Numbered from the stretch's first letter, positions 51,991 to 60,087 are shown. The stretch is 64,000 bases of DNA from Alteriqipengyuania flavescens (GCF_030406725.1 NZ_CP129107.1:1240001-1304000); one strand, 5' to 3'. Program-made: numbers and translations. Notes: a model not told the origin generated them from the letters alone.

Positions 51991-52587
51991 ATGCCGCTGA
52001 CAGATACTCGCCTCCGCGCTCTCAAGCCCAAGGATAAGCCGTACAAGGTAACCGATGAGCGCGGCCTATATGTTGAGGTCACGCCGACCGGTAGCTAGCT
52101 TTGGCGATTCCGATACCGGATCGGCGGAGCGCAAAAGAAGCTATGCATCGGCAGCTATCCCGAGATCAGCCTCAAGCAAGCGCGAGACGTGGCCTACGAG
52201 GCACGACGAGCTGTTGCTTCTGGCGGCGACCCGGCCTTTGAGAAGCGGAAGCGGAAAATCCGCGCCGAGTTCCTTTCCGCACAGACGTTCGAGGCAGTCG
52301 CACGTGAGTATATTGAGCAGATGATGGTCCAGAATGGCCGCGCCGATGGCACGATCGTCAAGGCCAATTATTTCCTCGACAAGCTTGCGCCTGCCATCGG
52401 GAACCGACCCATCCACGAGATGGAGCCGTTCGAAGTCCTGGCTCCTCTCAAACGACTGGAAGCCACGGGTAAGCACGAGACTGCGAAGAAATGCCGCTCG
52501 TTCGCAGGCCGCGTGTTTGGCTACGGTGTCGCTACCACCCGCTGCAAATCCGATCCGACAATATTCGCCGTTGACGACGACTATTGA
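51991..52587 (+). pseudogene. Tyrosine integrase remnant (phage P4-type)
   Basis: The frame begins MPLTDTRLRALKPKDKPYK, a typical P4-type integrase opening. An in-frame TAG at 52096-52098 stands where the family has a codon before LWRFRYR. The frame then continues with KLCIGSYPEISLKQARDVAYE and the core-binding domain. It ends at 52587, before the catalytic Arg, HxxR and Tyr. The gene is dead twice over: a nonsense codon and a missing catalytic domain. Confidence 0.82.
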
Positions 52588-52706
52588 GAATTGCCATCCT
52601 CCGTCCAGACAATTCCGGCGTCGTATAACCTGTTCTCCCCCTCAACATGATGATCGATCCAGCGCATCCGGTTGCGCCACGATTTTCAACGGCGGGATAA
52701 TTTTCC

Positions 52707-52731
52707 GGAACTTCCCGCGCCCCGCTTCGTG
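52707..52731 (+). promoter_or_regulatory. Possible sigma-EcfG promoter before the VOC gene
   Basis: GGAAC at 52707-52711, a 16-base spacer, then CGTG at 52728-52731, close to the EcfG consensus GGAAC-N16/17-CGTT with one mismatch. The VOC gene begins 28 bases downstream with GCAGGAG before its ATG. Confidence 0.38.
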
Positions 52732-52759
52732 CTAATTACGGAAGCAGGAGAATGAGGCG

Positions 52760-53215
52760 ATGAACGATACGGATCTGCCCAGCCTGGTCGGCATCAATCA
52801 TGTCGCGCTAGAAGTGCGCGACATCGACGAGGCGCTCGATTTTCTCGGCAGGATCTTCGCTTTCGAGTTTCGCGGTCGCGGCGAAGACCGTGCTTTCGTC
52901 GACATGGGCGACCAGTTCCTCGCGCTGATGGAGGGGCGCGAGCAGGGCGCGGACACGACGCGGCATTTCGGCCTCGTGGTCGACGATCGCTCGCGCGTTC
53001 GCGACCTCGCCGAGGCTTCCGGCGCGATAATCCTCGAAGGCCCGTTCCTCGATTTTGTCGATCCATCGGGCAACCGCATCCAGGTCGTCGAATATCGCGA
53101 CCTCCAGTTCCTGAAGGACAAGGGGGTGCAGGAGGCGATGGGGTTCGATCTGAACAAGAGCGGGGATGCAATGGCCGAACTGGAAGACAAGGGCATCGAT
53201 CCGGGCAGGATCTGA
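52760..53215 (+). CDS. VOC (glyoxalase/bleomycin-resistance) family protein
   Basis: This 151-residue protein has two beta-alpha-beta-beta-beta modules. The first contains NHVALEVRDIDEALDFLGRIF, the second GLVVDDRSRVRDLAE and FVDPSGNRIQVVEYRDLQF. Metal ligands His and Glu typical of the fold are in NHVAL and QVVEY. Its reaction is unknown. It precedes the DUF427 gene by 25 bases, so the two may be co-transcribed. Confidence 0.82.
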   Translation: MNDTDLPSLVGINHVALEVRDIDEALDFLGRIFAFEFRGRGEDRAFVDMGDQFLALMEGREQGADTTRHFGLVVDDRSRVRDLAEASGAIILEGPFLDFVDPSGNRIQVVEYRDLQFLKDKGVQEAMGFDLNKSGDAMAELEDKGIDPGRI

Positions 53216-53240
53216 CGCGCGAAAGGACAGGAGCAGACAC

Positions 53241-54038
53241 ATGGCCCTCACTCTCGGCACCGGGCCCTTCGGCAAACAGGCCGCCGGCACGTTCAATTTC
53301 GAGCGGCCGGACGGCACAGTCATCTACTGGGAGGACAGCCCCAAGCGCTTCCGCTTCGAGATCGGCGGCCGCACCGTCGCCGACAGCCGCGGCGTGAAGC
53401 TGCTGCATGAGACCGGACACCTCATGCAGCTCTACTTCCCGCGCGAGGATGTGAAGATGGACCTGCTGAAAACGTCCGGGAAGACGACGCAGTGCCCGCA
53501 CAAGGGCGATGCGAGCTATTATTCCATGGCCGGTAGCGCCGTCGATAATGTCGCCTGGTCCTACGAGGAACCGCTCGCGCACGCGCCGCCGATGAAGGAC
53601 TATCTGGCTTTCGATCTCGAGAAGGTCGGAGACTGGTTCGAGGAGGAAGAGCGCGGCTACGCGCATCCGCGCGATCCCTATCACCGCGTCGACGTGGCCA
53701 TGGCCTCGCGCCACGTGGTCGCGCGCGTCGGCCGCAAGATCGTCGCCGAGACCAGGCGGCCGGCGATGCTGTTCGAGACGAGCCTCCCGCCCCGCTACTA
53801 TTTTTCGCCGGACGATGTGCGCAGCGACCATCTGGAAAAGAGCGAAACCGTGACCGACTGCCCCTACAAGGGCCCGGCGCAGCATTGGCATGCCGAGGCG
53901 GGCGGCGAGCGCATAGAGGATGCCGCGTGGAGTCTCGCGGACCTCATCGGTGACGCCACGAAGATCGTGGGATGGTTCTGCTTCTATCCCGGCAAGGTCG
54001 AAACCGAGGTCGACGGCGAAATACTCGCCGATCAATGA
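53241..54038 (+). CDS. Double DUF427-domain protein
   Basis: This 265-residue protein contains two copies of the DUF427 domain. The first has RTVADSRGVKLLHETGH, YFPREDVKMDLLK and TQCPHKGDASYYS; the second has KIVAETRRPAMLFETSLPP, YFSPDDVRSDHLEK and TDCPYKGPAQHWH. The repeated C-P-(H/Y)-K-G motifs mark each domain. DUF427 proteins have no established function. The ATG at 53241 has a CAGGAG site 11 bases upstream. Confidence 0.83.
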   Translation: MALTLGTGPFGKQAAGTFNFERPDGTVIYWEDSPKRFRFEIGGRTVADSRGVKLLHETGHLMQLYFPREDVKMDLLKTSGKTTQCPHKGDASYYSMAGSAVDNVAWSYEEPLAHAPPMKDYLAFDLEKVGDWFEEEERGYAHPRDPYHRVDVAMASRHVVARVGRKIVAETRRPAMLFETSLPPRYYFSPDDVRSDHLEKSETVTDCPYKGPAQHWHAEAGGERIEDAAWSLADLIGDATKIVGWFCFYPGKVETEVDGEILADQ

Positions 54039-54146
54039 TTGCGATTGAAGTATCCCACACGCCTGCAGACCAAACCAGGGCTGCACCTGAGACGAAAATC
54101 AGTACTAGAACGAACAGGCTCAGACTTGTGAAATCCGGCACCTTTT

Positions 54147-54887
54147 TCACGCTTCGAGGTAGGAGGACATCAATAGCAGCAGGACGAAACCGACGGCGAA
54201 GGCAGGGCTTGAGAGCTTTCGCGACGCTCCCGGTGCGTCCGCTTCCGGAACCAGATCCTCGATCGTCGCGGTCAGCAGCAGGCCGGCGAACAGCGCGAGC
54301 ACGAAACCGGTCAAGGCATCGCTCGCACCGTCGAGGATGAGAAACCCGCCGACGCCGCCTGCGACCGGGGCGAGCGGATAGGAGCAGGCCGCGATCAACC
54401 GCTTGCGCCGCGAAATTCCGGCCTCGCGAAACCCCGCCGTAATCGCGAACCCTCCCGGCAGGTTTCCGAACACCTGCGATGCGCCCAGCAGGACGCCGAG
54501 ATTAGCCGCGACGGCCCCGCCTCCGCCTGTCATCAACCCATCGCTGAACAAATCGATGATGATGGCGGTGTAGGCGCCCCAGAGGACCTCGCTTCCCTCG
54601 CCCTTGCCCTTTCTCAGGCGTCGCGAAAGGCTCACCAGAACCACGGAAAGCAAAGCTCCACCGATGATCGCCAGGGCGAGCAGCCAGGTTTCACCGCGCT
54701 CCTGTGCGCGGGGAACGAGCTCGACCGCAGCGACGCCGGTGGCTATTCCGGCTGCCATATGCAGCGCCGTGCCGGTCAGCCAGGCGGACGGCTTGCGCCA
54801 TTCGGCGAGGGCAACTCCAAGAATGCTGCCAAGCGCCGGGAGCAGCGTGAGAAGCACTACGTCGACGAGATCGAAGGTGTCGTCCAT
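54147..54887 (-). CDS. ZIP-like membrane transporter lacking canonical metal histidines
   Basis: This 246-residue protein has about eight spans. It starts LVDVVLLTLLPALGSILGVALAEW with LHMAAGIATGVAAVELVPRA, as in ZIP transporters. The usual TM4 motif HNFxDG is replaced by DLFSDGLMTGG and the TM5 HExPxG by NLPGGFAITAGF. The core metal-site histidines are therefore missing. It may transport something else or nothing. It is monocistronic. Confidence 0.72.
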   Translation of the reverse strand: MDDTFDLVDVVLLTLLPALGSILGVALAEWRKPSAWLTGTALHMAAGIATGVAAVELVPRAQERGETWLLALAIIGGALLSVVLVSLSRRLRKGKGEGSEVLWGAYTAIIIDLFSDGLMTGGGGAVAANLGVLLGASQVFGNLPGGFAITAGFREAGISRRKRLIAACSYPLAPVAGGVGGFLILDGASDALTGFVLALFAGLLLTATIEDLVPEADAPGASRKLSSPAFAVGFVLLLLMSSYLEA

Positions 54888-55113
54888 CAGGAGTTCGGAG
54901 GATCGATTGTCGAGACAAGGGTTTCAAGCAAATAATCCCCCTCGAAGGCAATTGCTTCAAAACAAGGCCAAACACCGGCTAGGGATAACGGCAGCCGCAT
55001 GCCTCCGCCGAGCCAGAAGCACAGGAAATGCCTCCGATACGGCCTTGATCTCAAAGTCCGTGCAACCAATCTACGCCAGATGCGTTGCATCTCATACCAG
55101 CAGGAGAAAACGC

Positions 55114-55380
55114 ATGACCGATCTCAGCCAGATCAGGGAACATATGGAAATCATCGGAGCGGACGGCGTCCATCTCGGGACGGTCGACCGCGTGGAAGGC
55201 GATCGCATCAAGATGACCAAGGCCGACAGCGGCTCGCATGGCGATCACCATCACTTCATTCCGGGTGGCCTTGTGAGCGGCGTCGAGAACAACCAGGTGC
55301 GCCTTTCGGCATCGGGAGCGTCGGCGGCGCTGCTCGAGGAAGAAAAAGACGGCGCGCCGCTGGCCGACAAGCGTTCGTGA
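55114..55380 (+). CDS. DUF2171 protein (copy 1)
   Basis: This 88-residue hydrophilic protein has IREHMEIIGADGVHLGTVDR and ADSGSHGDHHHFIPGGLV, as in DUF2171. The fold probably resembles a PRC-barrel. A CAGGAG site precedes the ATG at 55114. A paralogue is at 56355-56666. These proteins occur in desiccation and stress gene sets; function is unknown. Confidence 0.8.
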   Translation: MTDLSQIREHMEIIGADGVHLGTVDRVEGDRIKMTKADSGSHGDHHHFIPGGLVSGVENNQVRLSASGASAALLEEEKDGAPLADKRS

Positions 55381-55521
55381 TGTCCGGCAGTCCGTGAAAT
55401 GTGAACACGCGGGACGTTTCCAGAGTTAGTGGGCATTCTTCGGTGCCGGAATCGCGGTTATTCGAGCTATCCTGACGTGATCACACCATGAACATTGCGA
55501 ATGCTTGCGCAAATTATCAAG

Positions 55522-55950
55522 CTATCGGGACTTGGCTTTCTTGGCTTCGACATTTTCCGGTACGACGGCGGAAAAAGCAGCTTCGACTTCGGCGAGAAGC
55601 TCGTGTTCCTCTGCTTTATATCTTGGTGAAAAGTGGAAGGGCTCCACCCTCTTGGCGCCACACTGCCGCGCGATCTCGCCAACGGCGCGTGTGGTCAGAT
55701 GCGTGCGCTCGAAAGCCCGGTCCGCATCGATGGCGGCAAAGGACGCTTCGATAAACACGATATCGGCCCCTGCGAAGAGCGCGGCGAGAGCATTCCGATT
55801 ACTGGCATTGTCGCGAAGATCCGTCGCATAACCGATTTTCATGCCAGGCGCCTCTCGGACCAGATCACGAAACTCTCCCAGCGGCGTAACTTCGCCAGTC
55901 GGAAGGGCGATGGGAGTTTCATAAGGATGACACCGAATGCATCCGTCCAT
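55522..55950 (-). pseudogene. C-terminal fragment of a metallo-beta-lactamase-fold RNase Z-like protein
   Basis: This 142-residue frame contains GYATDLRDNASNRNALAALF, ADIVFIEASF, then RTHLTTRAVGEIAR and VEPFHFSPRYK. These are the C-terminal metal-site and helix parts of an RNase Z-like MBL protein. The N-terminal half with the HxHxDH site is absent. A second short frame just upstream (to about 56035) does not supply it. I take this as a truncated relic. Confidence 0.6.
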
Positions 55951-56043
55951 AAATAGCGCAGCCCGTTCGGCCAGATTTTTTCCGCTCGCATCGAGTTCAG
56001 CTTTTGCAGGACATATTCGACGTCGCGCAGGGGCATGATCGAC

Positions 56044-56271
56044 CTAGCGGTTCGTCCGCCCCTGATGCGTATCCTTGACCCGGCCCTGGCTGTCGGGGTC
56101 GTTTTCCACATCGCCCTCGACCGTGTTCTCGCCCTCCGCAAAGTCGAGATCGCCACCCATCGCATAGGCCCCCTTCGACTGTCCGATACCGGGATTGCTG
56201 CGCAGATCCTGATCCTCCTTTTTGGAATCGCGGGCCGCCTCGGCTATTTCCTTGCGTCGTTGATCGGACAT
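56044..56271 (-). CDS. Small acidic hydrophilic protein (75 residues)
   Basis: It starts with MSDQRRKEIAEAARDSKKED and is rich in Asp, Glu, Gly and Asn, with no hydrophobic core. A GAGGAGAACG ribosome site is just upstream of the ATG at 56271. It looks intrinsically disordered, like small stress-induced proteins. A possible sigma-EcfG promoter lies 50 bases upstream. Confidence 0.7.
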   Translation of the reverse strand: MSDQRRKEIAEAARDSKKEDQDLRSNPGIGQSKGAYAMGGDLDFAEGENTVEGDVENDPDSQGRVKDTHQGRTNR

Positions 56272-56319
56272 CGCCGTTCTCCTCTTCACATCGAATGCTG
56301 AATTGCCGTTTGTCAGTTC

Positions 56320-56344
56320 GACGAACGGGCCACGCCAATGTTCC
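56320..56344 (-). promoter_or_regulatory. Possible sigma-EcfG promoter before the small acidic gene
   Basis: On the minus strand GGAAC (56344-56340), a 16-base spacer, then CGTC (56323-56320). One mismatch to the EcfG consensus; about 49 bases before the ATG at 56271. Confidence 0.42.
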
Positions 56345-56354
56345 GCCTTCGCAG

Positions 56355-56666
56355 TCACGGAGAACAAGGAAGCGAACGCAATTGGTTTGATCGGATCGAA
56401 CTTACCGCTTGTCCGAAATTAGGCTCGCTGCCTTTCTCTTCTTCCAGCAAAGCCGCCGAAGCGCCTGTCGCAGACACGTGAAACTTATCTACCTCGACCG
56501 AAGCTACGAGCCCGACAGATATGTAATGGTGTTGATCGCCATGCGAGCCGCTATCGGCTCCGATCATCTTGATCCGGTTACCCTCGAACCTGTCGACAGT
56601 GCCCAGATGAACACCATCCGCTCCGACGAATTCCATATGCTCTTCGATTTTGTCCTGACGAGACAT
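56355..56666 (-). CDS. DUF2171 protein (copy 2)
   Basis: This 103-residue protein has IEEHMEFVGADGVHLGTVDR and ADSGSHGDQHHYISVGLV, closely matching the DUF2171 protein at 55114. The last 20 residues after EEEKGSEPN differ. It lies upstream of the small acidic gene in the same direction. Confidence 0.8.
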   Translation of the reverse strand: MSRQDKIEEHMEFVGADGVHLGTVDRFEGNRIKMIGADSGSHGDQHHYISVGLVASVEVDKFHVSATGASAALLEEEKGSEPNFGQAVSSIRSNQLRSLPCSP

Positions 56667-56826
56667 TCTTCGCCTGCTTACTAATGCAGCTTCAACACCA
56701 ACGCATCCTGTTTTGAGAAGGATGCTAAAAATCGAATCGACTGGCCTCGGTGCGCATTATACGCAGACACGCATTTGCCGAAGATCGCATTTCCTGCACC
56801 TCTGGTCGCAATGGCGAATGCAGCAC

Positions 56827-56851
56827 GGAAACGTCCCCGCAGCATCGCGTT
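56827..56851 (+). promoter_or_regulatory. Possible sigma-EcfG promoter before the Gly/Tyr-rich gene
   Basis: GGAAA at 56827-56831, a 16-base spacer, then CGTT at 56848-56851. One mismatch in the -35 element. The ATG is 35 bases downstream behind an AAGAGGAG site. Confidence 0.42.
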
Positions 56852-56885
56852 CTAACCATTAGTCTTTCGGAAGAGGAGAAAGCCA

Positions 56886-57545
56886 ATGGCACAGCGAAAC
56901 GATTATACGAACAGAAACCGCGGTGGTGGTCGCGGTTTCGATGACGACCAGTCCGGCGGCCGAGACCGCTGGGGCGAGGGTCGAAACGATGACTATGAGT
57001 ATGGCGCGCGCCGTCAGGATTACGGCGAGCGAAACTATCGGTCGGATCGCAATTACGAGTCAGGATATGGTCGCGGCGAAGACGACTACGGCCGGGGCCA
57101 AGACGATTACGGTCGCGGGCAAGACGACTATCAGCGCGGCTACAGCCAACGTGGCTACGGTGGACGCGGATATGGCAGTCGTTTCGACCGCGAGGGCGAT
57201 TTAGGCACTACCCGTTACGGGAATGCGGATCGCTATGAACGCGGAAATTACGGTGGCCAGCGCTTTCAAGACGAAAACCGATATGGCCAAGGACGTGAAA
57301 GCTACGGTTCGGGCCAATACAACGACGACCATTATCACGATCTACGCGAGCGCCACATGCGCGAGTTCGACCGCGATTACGGGGAATATCGGCGCGACCG
57401 TCAGGAACGGATGGGCCAGGATTTCGATGAATGGCGACGCGGTCGCACCTCGAGTGGCGAGAATCGAAACACATCCGCATCCGGGTCTTCCGCGACCGAA
57501 AAAGCCGACAACAAAAGCGGCTCGGGTAAATCAACCAATACCTAA
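56886..57545 (+). CDS. Low-complexity Arg/Gly/Tyr/Asp-rich protein
   Basis: This 219-residue protein is dominated by RG, DDY and YG units. Near residues 60-80 is a tandem run of three units, RGEDDYG, RGQDDYG and RGQDDYQ, followed by RGYSQRGYGGRGYGS. The C-terminal third is charged and helical (HDLRERHMREFDRDYGEYRR). It resembles RNA-binding or phase-separating RGG/YGG proteins. Its first 20 residues match those of the PRC-barrel protein downstream. It is probably stress-induced. Confidence 0.7.
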   Translation: MAQRNDYTNRNRGGGRGFDDDQSGGRDRWGEGRNDDYEYGARRQDYGERNYRSDRNYESGYGRGEDDYGRGQDDYGRGQDDYQRGYSQRGYGGRGYGSRFDREGDLGTTRYGNADRYERGNYGGQRFQDENRYGQGRESYGSGQYNDDHYHDLRERHMREFDRDYGEYRRDRQERMGQDFDEWRRGRTSSGENRNTSASGSSATEKADNKSGSGKSTNT

Positions 57546-57553
57546 GCCATAAT

Positions 57554-57586
57554 AAAGCGTAGCGCCGCGAAATGGCGCTGCGCTTT
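57554..57586 (+). terminator. Hairpin between the Gly/Tyr-rich gene and the PRC-barrel gene
   Basis: AAAGCGTAGCGCC (57554-57566) pairs with GGCGCTGCGCTTT (57574-57586), 12 of 13 positions. It ends in a short T run and lies just after the upstream stop. It may be a terminator or attenuator, since the downstream gene begins 26 bases later. Confidence 0.6.
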
Positions 57587-57611
57587 GCCAATGATTACGA
57601 GGAGCAATCCA

Positions 57612-58079
57612 GTGGCAAATTATCGCAATGACTATACGACTTCGAGGCGGAATAGCCGCCGCACATGGCAAGACGATGATCGAGGCGGCCGTTCCGGACG
57701 TGGCGGCTACCGCTCCGAACGCGACAACTGGGGCCGCAATGATTCATCCAGTCGATTGATCGCTTCGGATCGCGTCGAAGGCACGGCGGTCTACGACCGG
57801 CGAGGCAACCGGCTTGGCACGATCGAGAATTTCATGGTCGGCAAACGCAGCGGCCGGGTGGAATACGCCGTCCTGTCCTTTGGTGGGTTCCTCGGAATGG
57901 GGCAGCGGCATTACCCCCTTCCCTGGGACCAGCTCGATTACGACGAAAGCATGAACGGTTACGTCGTCGATATCACCGAAGATGATCTCGACAGAGCGCC
58001 AAGTCACAGGGCCGGCGATGAAATCGACTACGAGCGCGGTTATGGTGCCGATGTGCGGGGCTATTACGGCGGCTATTAG
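57612..58079 (+). CDS. PRC-barrel domain protein
   Basis: The protein is 155 residues from a GTG at 57612. That start is preferred to ATG 57591: it has GAGGAG 7 bases upstream, and the resulting N terminus (MANYRNDYTTSRRN) matches the upstream protein (MAQRNDYTNRNR). Residues about 55-130 form a PRC-barrel with VEGTAVYDRRGNRLGTIEN and RVEYAVLSFGGFLGMGQRHY. The C-terminal tail is Gly/Tyr-rich. PRC-barrel proteins of this sort occur in stress gene sets. Confidence 0.82.
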   Translation: MANYRNDYTTSRRNSRRTWQDDDRGGRSGRGGYRSERDNWGRNDSSSRLIASDRVEGTAVYDRRGNRLGTIENFMVGKRSGRVEYAVLSFGGFLGMGQRHYPLPWDQLDYDESMNGYVVDITEDDLDRAPSHRAGDEIDYERGYGADVRGYYGGY

Positions 58080-58121
58080 GCTCGCAGCCTTGCGCTTGGC
58101 GCACAGCAATCGATAACGATG

Positions 58122-58148
58122 GAACCGGACCGTTTTTCGGTCCGGTTC
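58122..58148 (+). terminator. Rho-independent-type terminator after the PRC-barrel gene
   Basis: GAACCGGACCG (58122-58132) and CGGTCCGGTTC (58138-58148) form a perfect 11-bp stem with a five-T loop, followed by TTCT. It lies between the PRC-barrel stop and the convergent PCMT gene, so it could serve both. Confidence 0.75.
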
Positions 58149-58186
58149 TTCTATGTAAGCTTAGCACAATCTAAAGCATCAAATCA

Positions 58187-58852
58187 TTATGTCTTCTGCG
58201 CAAGGCCTTCGGCGACTACGCCGTCCAGCAAGGGGACGAAGCGAACAGGCGTTATGTCGCGGTCTGTCCAGCTATCCTCGCCGGTGCGAACTATGGCCTG
58301 GAGTTGCTGGATTTTTTCCTCGCCTACCGGGATTACCAGACGACCGCCAATCTTCAGCTGCGATTTAAGCGCGTTCGGCACCTCGTCGGTCCTCGCCGCC
58401 ACAAGAATGGCATCGAACGGGGCCTGGTCCGGGAGACCCTTCAACCCGTCACCTGCGATAACGTGGCAGTTATCGTAGCCGAGCTTTGTCATGCGTTTCA
58501 TCGCTTGTCGCGCTAGCACTTCGTGCCGCTCGATGGCATGGACCTCGCTTGCGATACGCGAAAGAACAGCCGCAGCATATCCTGAGCCTGCTCCAACCTC
58601 GAGAACCGTGTCTTCGGCCTTAACCTGCGCCGCAGCGATCATGCATGCGACGATATAGGGCTGACTTATCGTCTGGCCCGAGGGGATCGGCAGGGCCGAA
58701 TCCTCGTAAGCATAAGCCTCCATCTCCGGATCCACGAAGCTTTCCCGGGGCACCTCGCGGAATGCCGATAAAATTGCTTCGTCCTTTATGCCCCGCGCCG
58801 CGATCTGTCGCTCGACCATTCGCTCGCGTTCGGCTTGTCTCGATTCGGTCAT
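58187..58852 (-). CDS. pcm: Protein-L-isoaspartate O-methyltransferase (stand-alone)
   Basis: This 221-residue PCMT has DSALPIPSGQTISQPYIVA and the SAM-binding VLEVGAGSGYAAAVL. It methylates L-isoaspartyl residues so that they can revert to aspartate. It is a close paralogue of the N-terminal domain of the fusion at 48652. It is the last gene of a four-gene leftward operon, overlapping the HAD gene by 4 bases. Confidence 0.93.
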   Translation of the reverse strand: MTESRQAERERMVERQIAARGIKDEAILSAFREVPRESFVDPEMEAYAYEDSALPIPSGQTISQPYIVACMIAAAQVKAEDTVLEVGAGSGYAAAVLSRIASEVHAIERHEVLARQAMKRMTKLGYDNCHVIAGDGLKGLPDQAPFDAILVAARTDEVPNALKSQLKIGGRLVIPVGEEKIQQLQAIVRTGEDSWTDRDITPVRFVPLLDGVVAEGLAQKT

Positions 58853-59370
58853 GCGTCAGTCTCTCCAATAGCTGCTCTATCGGCTGGATCTTCTTGGTCC
58901 AGCAAGCCCATCTGGCTTAGCTTCTCGATCGATCGGTCGGCTGTTACATGGTGAACGAACGTGCCACCCATGTCCTCCCACAGATGTCTGTGCCACAAAG
59001 TATCGTCGACGAGCACGTCGCCGGGCTTCCCATGCCGCCGCTTGTCCCGCGCCATGCAGGTTATGATGTGAGTGCCCGGAAAATGGTTGGCGGCCCAGCG
59101 CACCTTCTGGGCCTCGGCCCAGCCGCCTCTCGGGCAACCGGTAAGAATGACCGGATCGAGATGACGCACGGCATCGAACAGCTTGCGAGCATCGGGCAGT
59201 AGCGGAAGCGCGGCGTAGAATTCCGGATGGCGCGCAAGGCGCGACCAGAACGCCGACAGACCGTGACGCTTTTCGAACTGGCGAGGTGGCATACCGAGGA
59301 TTGCCTCGGCTGCGCGATCGAAGTCGGCAAGCACGCCATCGCAATCGAGGAAGAGCTGGTTCACGGCCAT
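58849..59370 (-). CDS. HAD-family 5'-nucleotidase-like phosphatase
   Basis: This 173-residue protein starts at ATG 59370 (MAVNQLFLDCDGVLADFD), the HAD nucleophile Asp motif. The HAD Thr motif is VILTGCPRG, the Lys is in KRRHGKPGD, and the acidic pair is VLVDDTLWH. The proportions fit the 5'(3')-deoxyribonucleotidase (NT5C-like) group. It overlaps the 2H-like gene upstream by 10 bases and pcm downstream by 4 bases. Dephosphorylation of damaged nucleotides is a plausible role. Confidence 0.82.
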   Translation of the reverse strand: MAVNQLFLDCDGVLADFDRAAEAILGMPPRQFEKRHGLSAFWSRLARHPEFYAALPLLPDARKLFDAVRHLDPVILTGCPRGGWAEAQKVRWAANHFPGTHIITCMARDKRRHGKPGDVLVDDTLWHRHLWEDMGGTFVHHVTADRSIEKLSQMGLLDQEDPADRAAIGETDA

Positions 59371-59750
59371 CGTGCCGGAATAAGCCTGATCTGAACAGGG
59401 GAGTTGATCTCTTCCCATCCCTGATCCGCCAGAACGTCGTTGCTATCCTTCGGTTCGCGTCCCTGTGCACGATCAATGGACCATGTTATATGATAAATGC
59501 TTCCATCGGGACGGTCGGTACTTCCATCGATAGCGACAACCAGTGCTTGAAGCCCGTTCCTGTCATTCACATGGCCGACGACTTCTCCGAAGTCAGCGTC
59601 GGGAAGGGCGGCGTCTTTGGTCGCCGAAGGATCGAGAGTAACGTGATCGGCAATGATGTCGGGCCAGACCGGCGGAAAGCGTTTGAGCAGCGCCGCTCGA
59701 TCGTCGCGGTCGAGCTTCCATCCTGTTACGCGTATTGAGGCATCAGTCAC
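59361..59750 (-). CDS. 2H-phosphoesterase-like protein (copy 2)
   Basis: This 129-residue paralogue of the 43428 protein shares FPPVWPDIIADHVTLD and the YHITWS block; His36/Thr38 and His87/Thr89 form the two H-x-T motifs, again 51 residues apart. It overlaps the small basic gene upstream by 8 bases and the HAD gene by 10 bases. The tight coupling to a nucleotidase supports a phosphoester-processing role. Confidence 0.6.
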   Translation of the reverse strand: MTDASIRVTGWKLDRDDRAALLKRFPPVWPDIIADHVTLDPSATKDAALPDADFGEVVGHVNDRNGLQALVVAIDGSTDRPDGSIYHITWSIDRAQGREPKDSNDVLADQGWEEINSPVQIRLIPARWP

Positions 59751-59970
59751 TGCTGCTTTTCTTGCCGCCCTTGCGCGAACTTTCGCGCATGTCCTTTTTT
59801 CCGCGACCCGAGCCCGATTTGTTGCCGCCGCCAGACTCCTTGTTCACGGTCGCCCATGCACGGCGTTCGGCCTCATCCGAACTGACACCCTGCTCCTTGT
59901 ATCCTTCCTCGATATGTCCGGCTTTGCGCTTCTGCTTGTCGGTGTATTTGTCTTTATCGCCCTTCGCCAT
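59743..59970 (-). CDS. Small basic protein of the 'plasmid stabilization' type (copy 2)
   Basis: This 75-residue Lys/Gly/Ser-rich protein begins MAKGDKDKYTDKQKRKAGHI, nearly identical to the one at 43123, but with a shorter tail. AAAGGAG lies 8 bases before the ATG at 59970. It is the first gene of the leftward repair-like operon. Confidence 0.75.
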   Translation of the reverse strand: MAKGDKDKYTDKQKRKAGHIEEGYKEQGVSSDEAERRAWATVNKESGGGNKSGSGRGKKDMRESSRKGGKKSSSD

Positions 59971-60087
59971 TGCACATCTCCTTTTGCATGGCTCGCATTC
60001 CGATTGCCCGACTGTGCCTCCGCGTGGCTTCGGTCCAGACGGAGGCAAACTTGTTGGACTGAGTAAGGTGATGCAAGCTCAGATGAC

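Noticed and set aside
52794-54086. 430-codon minus-strand frame
   Set aside because: Antisense to the VOC and DUF427 genes; composition is Arg-rich shadow-like.
57060-57180. CRISPR-like short repeat
   Set aside because: The repeated units are in-frame codons for RGxDDY in a low-complexity protein, without spacers.
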